In this document: positions 9,109 through 12,610 of the stretch, one piece after another | Position numbering within the stretch: the first letter of the stretch is position 1 | How the letters are laid out: the number at the start of each line of letters is the position of its first letter | NCBI GenBank assembly: GCA_019911785.1 | Contig: JAIOJM010000098.1 | Coordinates: 1-12,610, forward strand | Direction of reading: 5' to 3' | DNA: 12,610 bases | Origin: Sulfuricella sp. | GTDB taxonomy: Bacteria; Pseudomonadota; Gammaproteobacteria; Burkholderiales; Sulfuricellaceae | The notes under the pieces: generated by a model | The model's input: the letters and a program-made list of their open reading frames with translations, nothing else | The model's database searches: none | What the model was told of the DNA's origin: nothing | Program-made: the position numbers and the translations under genes

Positions 9109-9268
9109 GGGCCTGTTCATGAATAACTTGAACATTCTGGCCGCACTGGCGGGCGCGCTGCTGCGTTGCCGGTCGCTTGCAGGGTATGGCCATGCGGCGC
9201 GCCCGGCGCCTTGCATCGCATCCCGCCAGCACGCCCATAATTGTCCAACTCATCCATGAACAGGCCCT
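9108..9268 (+). repeat. 161-bp near-palindromic, MITE-like element between fabZ and lpxA
   Basis: The whole fabZ-lpxA gap is one long imperfect inverted repeat. Its outer 14 bases, AGGGCCTGTTCATG at 9108-9121, are matched exactly in reverse complement at 9255-9268. Pairing continues with scattered mismatches and a one-base bulge to about 9153 and 9222, ending in CTGGCGGG on both arms, and more weakly toward a GC-rich centre near ATGGCCAT. As RNA it would fold into one long hairpin. There is no convincing gene in it and no clear target-site duplication. It resembles a small non-autonomous transposable element or a dispersed palindromic repeat; I cannot assign it to a named family. Confidence 0.75.
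9259..9264 (+). promoter_or_regulatory. Probable lpxA ribosome-binding site inside the repeat terminus
   Basis: AACAGG at 9259-9264 ends six bases before the lpxA ATG and is the only Shine-Dalgarno-like run there. It lies inside the right terminal inverted repeat of the 161-bp element, so it would be base-paired with 9112-9117 if the full hairpin forms in the mRNA. Confidence 0.4.
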
Positions 9269-9270
9269 AA

Positions 9271-10041
9271 ATGATCCACCCGACAGCAATCGTTCATGAG
9301 GGCGCCAAACTGGCCCCCGATGTCAGCGTTGGACCTTATTCGATCATCGGCGAGCATGTCGAAATCGGCGCCGGAACATCGATCGGCCCGCACGTGGTGA
9401 TCAATGGCCATACCCGGATCGGCAAGGACAACCGGATTTTCCAGTTTTCGTCTCTGGGAGAGATGCCGCAGGACAAGAAATACCTGGGAGAAGAAACCCG
9501 CCTGGAAATCGGTGACCGCAATGTGATCCGGGAATTCTGCACGTTCAACCGGGGTACTTCGCAGGATGTGGGCGTGACGCGGGTCGGTGACGACAACTGG
9601 ATCATGGCCTATGTGCACCTGGCGCATGACTGCCAGATCGGCAACCACACCATCTTCGCCAACAACGCCCAACTGGCTGGTCACGTGCAGGTCGGAGATT
9701 ACGCCATTCTCGGCGGTTTTACCGTGGTGCACCAGTTCTGCCATATCGGCGGGCACAGCATCACCGGGATGGGCACCATCCTGTTCAAGGACATTCCCCC
9801 CTATGTCACAGCGGCCGGTCACGAAGCGCAACCTCACGGCATCAACTCGGAAGGGCTGAAGCGCAGGGGGTTTTCCAGCGAAGCCATATTGGCGATCAAG
9901 CGCGCGTACAAGACGCTGTACAAGTCAGGGCTTACCCTGGAACAGGCGAAGCTGGCTCTGGCCGAACAGACGCATGCCTGCCCCGAAATTCAGCTTCTGA
10001 CCGATTTCCTCGCCCATTCCACGCGCGGCATCATTCGTTAA
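9271..10041 (+). CDS. lpxA: UDP-N-acetylglucosamine 3-O-acyltransferase
   Basis: First step of lipid A synthesis: moves a 3-hydroxyacyl chain from ACP to the 3-OH of UDP-GlcNAc in the cytoplasm, as a homotrimer. The protein is 256 aa (E. coli 262; it is six residues shorter at the N-terminus). The left-handed beta-helix of hexapeptides starts at [22 protein letters not shown] contains catalytic His119 (E. coli His125), and the C-terminal helical domain shows GLKRRGFS and ends STRGIIR. Aligned without gaps from the catalytic His, the E. coli chain-length ruler Gly173 falls on Met167 here. The P. aeruginosa enzyme also has Met at this place and uses C10 chains. The gene is isolated from fabZ by 162 bases and from lpxB by 204 bases, both filled with inverted repeats. 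Confidence 0.98.
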   Translation: MIHPTAIVHEGAKLAPDVSVGPYSIIGEHVEIGAGTSIGPHVVINGHTRIGKDNRIFQFSSLGEMPQDKKYLGEETRLEIGDRNVIREFCTFNRGTSQDVGVTRVGDDNWIMAYVHLAHDCQIGNHTIFANNAQLAGHVQVGDYAILGGFTVVHQFCHIGGHSITGMGTILFKDIPPYVTAAGHEAQPHGINSEGLKRRGFSSEAILAIKRAYKTLYKSGLTLEQAKLALAEQTHACPEIQLLTDFLAHSTRGIIR

Positions 10042-10056
10042 TCCTGAAAAAGCTTC

Positions 10057-10224
10057 TAACCACGAATTTACACGAATTAAACACGAATGTTCACGAATAA
10101 TCCGTTAGTTAGCTTGGCTAGCCTGATTCACTGTTTGGCGACAATGATTGTTTCTAATTATTTCGTGTCGCCTAGAGGCGCCTACTTTTGGTTATTCGTG
10201 AACATTCGTGTCATTCGTGGTTAA
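10057..10224 (+). repeat. Inverted array of CACGAAT units between lpxA and lpxB
   Basis: The 204-base lpxA-lpxB gap holds two arms built from the heptamer CACGAAT. The left arm (10057-10100) has four copies starting at 10061, 10071, 10082 and 10092. The right arm (10192-10224) has three inverted copies, ATTCGTG, at 10194, 10204 and 10213. Spacings are 9-11 bases, about one helical turn. The inner 20 bases of each arm (10081-10100 and 10192-10211) are perfect reverse complements, and both outer ends read TAACCACG. A 91-base AT-rich spacer separates the arms. The stretch is visibly more AT-rich than the flanking genes. I see no gene or intrinsic terminator in it; a promoter for lpxB is possible but no good match is present. 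Confidence 0.8.
10137..10180 (+). other. Nested alternative hairpins in the spacer of the CACGAAT element
   Basis: Within the spacer, GGCGACA (10137-10143) pairs with TGTCGCC (10166-10172) around a 22-base AT-rich loop. CGCCT (10169-10173) can instead pair with AGGCG (10176-10180). The two stems share bases and are mutually exclusive. No T-run follows, so this is not a standard terminator. Function is unknown. Confidence 0.35.
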
Positions 10225-10245
10225 TCGCCATTTTCAGGTTGGTTC

Positions 10246-11379
10246 ATGAAAGTCGGAATTGTCGCGGGCGAAGCATCGGGTGACTTGCTGGGCGCCCACC
10301 TGGTTAAAGCGCTGAAGAACCGTGTTCCGGGTGTCGAATTCGTAGGTATCGGCGGGCCGAAAATGCAGGCTGCCGGCGTAAATTCACTGTTTCCCATGGA
10401 AAAGCTGGCCGTTCGTGGTTATGTCGAGGTGCTGCGGCATTATCGGGAAATCGTCAAAATCCGGCACAAGCTGCTGCGCCATTTCGTGGAAAATCCGCCG
10501 GACGTGTTCATCGGGGTGGATGCGCCGGACTTCAATCTCGACCTTGAACTCCGGCTGAAGCAGAAGGGCATCCCCACCGTCCATTATGTCAGCCCGTCGA
10601 TCTGGGCCTGGCGCGGCGAGCGCATACACAAGATTGCGCGGGCGGTGTCCCATATGCTGGTGCTGTTCCCGTTCGAGAAGAAAATCTACGACGCAGCGGG
10701 CATCCCGGCCACTTATGTCGGTCATCCATCGGCTGATATGCTGCCGGAACAACCCGACCGGATTGCCGCGCGCGAACAGCTGAGACTATCCCCGGACGAT
10801 CATGTCATCGCGCTTTTGCCCGGCAGTCGGCAGAGCGAAGTTCATTACATGGCCAAGCTGTTTGTGCAGACTGCGCGCATGATTGCCGCCGTCAGTCCGA
10901 AGGTGCATTTTCTGGTGCCGCTGCTGAGCCGGGAAACGCGCAATCTGTTTGAGACTGAACTGTATCGCGCGGGGGGAGGCGACTTGCCGCTAACGATCTT
11001 GTTCGGTCATGCCCATGTCGCCATGACTGCCGCAGACGCCGTGCTGGTGGCCTCGGGCACCGCGACGCTGGAAGCGGCCTTGCTGAAATGCCCGATGGTG
11101 ATCACGTACAAAATGTCGCCCTTGACCTGGCGCATGATGCAGCGCAAGAAATACCTGCCCTATGTCGGGTTGCCGAACATTCTCGCAGGACGCTACATTG
11201 TCCCGGAACTGCTGCAGGATGAGGCCACGCCGGAAAACCTGTCCCAGGCAGTGCTGAACCTGGTCAATGATGGGCCGGTCAGGGAGAAGCTGGCCCGCGC
11301 CTTCTCCAGGCTGCATCTCGATCTCAAGCAAAATACCGCAGAAAGGGCTGTGGATGCCATTCTGCCGTTTCTGGCATAA
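10246..11379 (+). CDS. lpxB: Lipid A disaccharide synthase
   Basis: Peripheral-membrane GT-B glycosyltransferase (family GT19) that joins UDP-2,3-diacylglucosamine and lipid X to form the lipid A disaccharide phosphate. The protein is 377 aa (E. coli 382). GEASGDLLGAHL lies at 8-19 and VDAPDFN at 91-97, with Asp92 matching E. coli Asp98. HYVSPSIWAWR (113-123) follows, then the nucleotide-binding PGSR at 192-195, where Arg195 matches E. coli Arg201. SGTATLEAALLKCPMV (270-285) carries Glu276, with LPNILAGR near the C-terminus. The ATG follows only a weak CAGG, so translation is unlikely to be strong unless the upstream repeat region contributes. The stop abuts the rnhB start as TAAATG. Confidence 0.98.
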   Translation: MKVGIVAGEASGDLLGAHLVKALKNRVPGVEFVGIGGPKMQAAGVNSLFPMEKLAVRGYVEVLRHYREIVKIRHKLLRHFVENPPDVFIGVDAPDFNLDLELRLKQKGIPTVHYVSPSIWAWRGERIHKIARAVSHMLVLFPFEKKIYDAAGIPATYVGHPSADMLPEQPDRIAAREQLRLSPDDHVIALLPGSRQSEVHYMAKLFVQTARMIAAVSPKVHFLVPLLSRETRNLFETELYRAGGGDLPLTILFGHAHVAMTAADAVLVASGTATLEAALLKCPMVITYKMSPLTWRMMQRKKYLPYVGLPNILAGRYIVPELLQDEATPENLSQAVLNLVNDGPVREKLARAFSRLHLDLKQNTAERAVDAILPFLA

Positions 11380-11970
11380 ATGAGCACTCATTCAAACTGG
11401 TTCATTTGCGGCGTTGACGAGGCGGGGCGCGGGCCTTTGGCCGGGGCCGTATTTGCCGCCGCGGTGATCCTCGATGGAAAGCGGCCGATCGAAGGGCTGG
11501 CTGACTCGAAAAAACTCAGCGAAAGAAAGCGCGAGTACCTGGCGGAGCAAATCAGGGAACATGCACTGGCCTGGGCTGTCGCCAGGGCCGAAGCCGAGGA
11601 AATTGACAGCATCAATATCCTCCAGGCAAGCCTGCTCGCCATGCGTCGCGCGGTTGAGGGCTTGGCGACTGTTCCGTCCGAAGCGCTGATCGATGGCCTG
11701 CATTGTCCAAAACTGGCCATACCCTGTCGTGCTATCGTCAGGGGCGACAGCAGCGTGGCGGAAATTTCGGCGGCCTCCATTCTGGCCAAAACCGCACGGG
11801 ATGCAGAAATGCTCCGACTGCATCTGGAGTATCCACAATATGGCTTCGACCGGCATAAAGGCTATCAGACCGCACTGCACCTTGAGGCCTTGCGGCGCCA
11901 TGGCGCAAGCGCAATTCACCGCAGAAGCTTTGCGCCGGTTAAACTGGCGATTGCCCACAAATTGAAATGA
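11380..11970 (+). CDS. rnhB: Ribonuclease HII
   Basis: Cytoplasmic endonuclease that cuts the RNA strand of RNA-DNA hybrids and starts removal of single ribonucleotides misincorporated into DNA. The protein is 196 aa (E. coli 198). [14 protein letters not shown] (11-24) holds catalytic Asp13 and Glu14 plus the GRG motif that senses the ribonucleotide junction. DSKKLSE follows at 42-48. Asp105 in LIDGLHCP and Asp123 in [18 protein letters not shown] complete the DEDD active site, and [15 protein letters not shown] is the usual C-terminal block. The ATG immediately follows the lpxB stop. The lpxB-rnhB pairing is conserved in proteobacteria, although the product is unrelated to lipid A. Confidence 0.97.
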   Translation: MSTHSNWFICGVDEAGRGPLAGAVFAAAVILDGKRPIEGLADSKKLSERKREYLAEQIREHALAWAVARAEAEEIDSINILQASLLAMRRAVEGLATVPSEALIDGLHCPKLAIPCRAIVRGDSSVAEISAASILAKTARDAEMLRLHLEYPQYGFDRHKGYQTALHLEALRRHGASAIHRRSFAPVKLAIAHKLK

Positions 11971-11971
11971 C

Positions 11972-11976
11972 AGGAG
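11972..11976 (+). promoter_or_regulatory. Ribosome-binding site choosing the ATG at 11982
   Basis: AGGAG, five bases before the ATG at 11982, favours that start over the in-frame ATG at 11967. The 11967 ATG overlaps the rnhB stop as ATGA and has no ribosome site of its own. Confidence 0.65.
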
Positions 11977-11981
11977 AAATT

Positions 11982-12437
11982 ATGGCTTTTGCGGCCTTTT
12001 TACATGTTCTGGGTGTGGTGATTTGGGTAGGCGGCATGTACTTTGCTCATCAGATGTTACGCCCGGTTGCCGCCGATCTGCTTGCTCCGCCTCAGCGGCT
12101 GCCATTGTGGGCGGGGGTGTTCAGGCGCTTTTTCCCCGTAGTGTGGATAGCCGTGGCGCTAATCCTGTTCAGCGGCCTGTATATGATCATGCTTCTGGGA
12201 GGATTCAAGGCCATCGCATTGAGCGTTCACGCCATGTTCGGGATCGGGCTGGTGATGATGCTGGTTTTCAGTTTCGTTTATTTTGTTCCCTACGGCAAAC
12301 TGGTGCGTGCCGTCACCGCCCAGGAATGGAAGCAGGCCGGCGATGCGCTGGCGACAATCCGCAAGCTGATCGGCTTCAACCTGATTCTGGGGTTGATCAA
12401 CATTGCCGTTTCCGCCATCAGCCGCATTTCGTTCTGA
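11982..12437 (+). CDS. Small four-helix membrane protein, CopD-like
   Basis: Predicted 151-aa inner-membrane protein with four hydrophobic segments at roughly 3-24, 50-72, 78-101 and 128-148. The first contains LHVLGVVIWVGGMYFAH, with His8 and His23 about a helix length apart; His83 opens the third helix. The pattern H-x-x-G-x-x-x-W-x-G-G resembles the integral membrane domain of the CopD (copper resistance) superfamily, whose single-domain members are mostly uncharacterised. A role in copper or heme handling would be a guess. HemJ, another small four-helix protein, is a less likely alternative because its typical motifs are not seen. The gene follows rnhB with a good AGGAG site; an alternative start at 11967 would add five residues and overlap the rnhB stop. 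Product class is moderately sure, function unknown. Confidence 0.7.
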   Translation: MAFAAFLHVLGVVIWVGGMYFAHQMLRPVAADLLAPPQRLPLWAGVFRRFFPVVWIAVALILFSGLYMIMLLGGFKAIALSVHAMFGIGLVMMLVFSFVYFVPYGKLVRAVTAQEWKQAGDALATIRKLIGFNLILGLINIAVSAISRISF

Positions 12438-12474
12438 GAACAACGCTATTTATCCCAGTTTTACACGTGCCTGT

Positions 12475-12610
12475 AGATACTCTGTTCGATGGCAAGCGTT
12501 TTTTCTGTAATTTTTTGCACTTTCCGGCTCATGCTGGAATAGCGTAAAAGCGAGTGTTATCGAAGGGCTGGTTGTGTTTCAGCATACCGTGGATAGCATG
12601 GAGGAGTTTG
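12475..12610 (-). mobile_element. Partial insertion sequence, probably IS110 family (edge of window)
   Basis: Read on the minus strand, the window edge holds the end of a transposase followed by short non-coding sequence. The segment AGATACTCTGTTCGA near 12476-12490 looks like what commonly lies near the end of such elements, so I place the terminus tentatively at about 12475; this boundary is a guess. IS110-family elements lack simple terminal inverted repeats and target duplications, so the end cannot be fixed from one side. The remaining host gap after the membrane-protein gene, about 12438-12474, shows nothing recognisable. AACGCT (12442-12447) and AGCGTT (12495-12500) are complementary and followed by Ts, but the 47-base loop argues against a terminator. 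Confidence 0.4.
12529..12610 (-). CDS. IS110-family transposase, C-terminal fragment (runs off the window)
   Basis: The minus strand encodes 26 residues before a TGA at 12529-12531. They read KLLHAIHGMLKHNQPFDN and then TRFYAIPA. This matches the typical C-terminal tail of IS110/IS1111-family transposases (DEDD recombinase plus a C-terminal Tnp_20-type domain), in which a KLLH-x-I-x-G-x-L-K-x-x-x-P-F-D pattern is the usual end. The catalytic domains, start codon and intactness lie outside the window. Only this short tail is visible, so the family call rests on one motif. Confidence 0.6.
   Translation of the reverse strand, partial: KLLHAIHGMLKHNQPFDNTRFYAIPA

Noticed and set aside
9017..9289. 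90-codon minus-strand open frame across the fabZ-lpxA repeat
   Set aside because: It spans the end of fabZ, the palindrome and the lpxA start, with no domain and no support beyond being open.
10114..10163. Possible sigma-70 promoter for lpxB in the AT-rich spacer
   Set aside because: TTGGCT and TTGGCG can be taken as -35-like, but no -10-like hexamer sits at 16-18 bases from either. The match is too poor to report.
10061..10219. CRISPR array from the repeated CACGAAT units
   Set aside because: The repeats are 7 bases with 2-4 base gaps and occur in inverted arms, unlike CRISPR repeats of about 21-40 bases with unique spacers. No cas genes are present.
12442..12506. Possible intrinsic terminator after the membrane-protein gene (AACGCT with AGCGTT followed by Ts)
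   Set aside because: The stem is six bases with a loop of 47 bases, and the T-run side probably belongs to the insertion element. It is not a credible terminator.

Overview
The window reads as a chromosomal cell-envelope gene cluster from a Gram-negative proteobacterium, most likely a betaproteobacterium; I suspect the Nitrosomonadales, from protein texture only. The genus is not determinable by eye. All complete genes lie on the + strand and are packed almost end to end in the order frr - uppS - cdsA - dxr - rseP - bamA - skp - lpxD - fabZ - lpxA - lpxB - rnhB - small CopD-like membrane protein gene. This is the classic proteobacterial envelope cluster in the arrangement with dxr after cdsA, as in Pseudomonas and many betaproteobacteria. 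In E. coli dxr follows frr directly.

Layout: 16-573 ribosome recycling factor; 583-2143 undecaprenyl-PP synthase and CDP-diacylglycerol synthase (overlapping); 2190-4747 DXP reductoisomerase and site-2 protease RseP (4-base TTGA overlap); 4754-7570 BamA and Skp (outer-membrane protein assembly); 7619-11379 the lipid A genes lpxD, fabZ, lpxA and lpxB; 11380-12437 RNase HII and a four-helix membrane protein. At the right edge, on the minus strand, is the C-terminal end of what looks like an IS110-family transposase that continues outside the window.

The genes form one working set. Dxr and UppS feed isoprenoid and carrier-lipid synthesis, CdsA makes the phospholipid precursor, LpxA/LpxD/LpxB build the lipid A disaccharide and FabZ supplies fatty-acid elongation from the same 3-hydroxyacyl-ACP pool. 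Skp and BamA deliver and insert outer-membrane proteins, and RseP transduces envelope stress. Gaps between genes run from an 8-base overlap to 48 bases, with two exceptions: 162 bases before lpxA and 204 bases after it. Each of these gaps is filled by a different inverted-repeat element: a 161-bp near-palindrome, and a pair of arms built from iterated CACGAAT units. So lpxA alone is bracketed by two palindromic inserts inside an otherwise compact operon.

I found no new multi-gene system; the coding content is housekeeping. The items most worth a second look are the two repeat elements around lpxA, a methionine in LpxA at the acyl-chain ruler position that predicts a C10 rather than C14 hydroxyacyl chain, a recurring TTGAAC start at three genes, and the IS110-like remnant at the edge.
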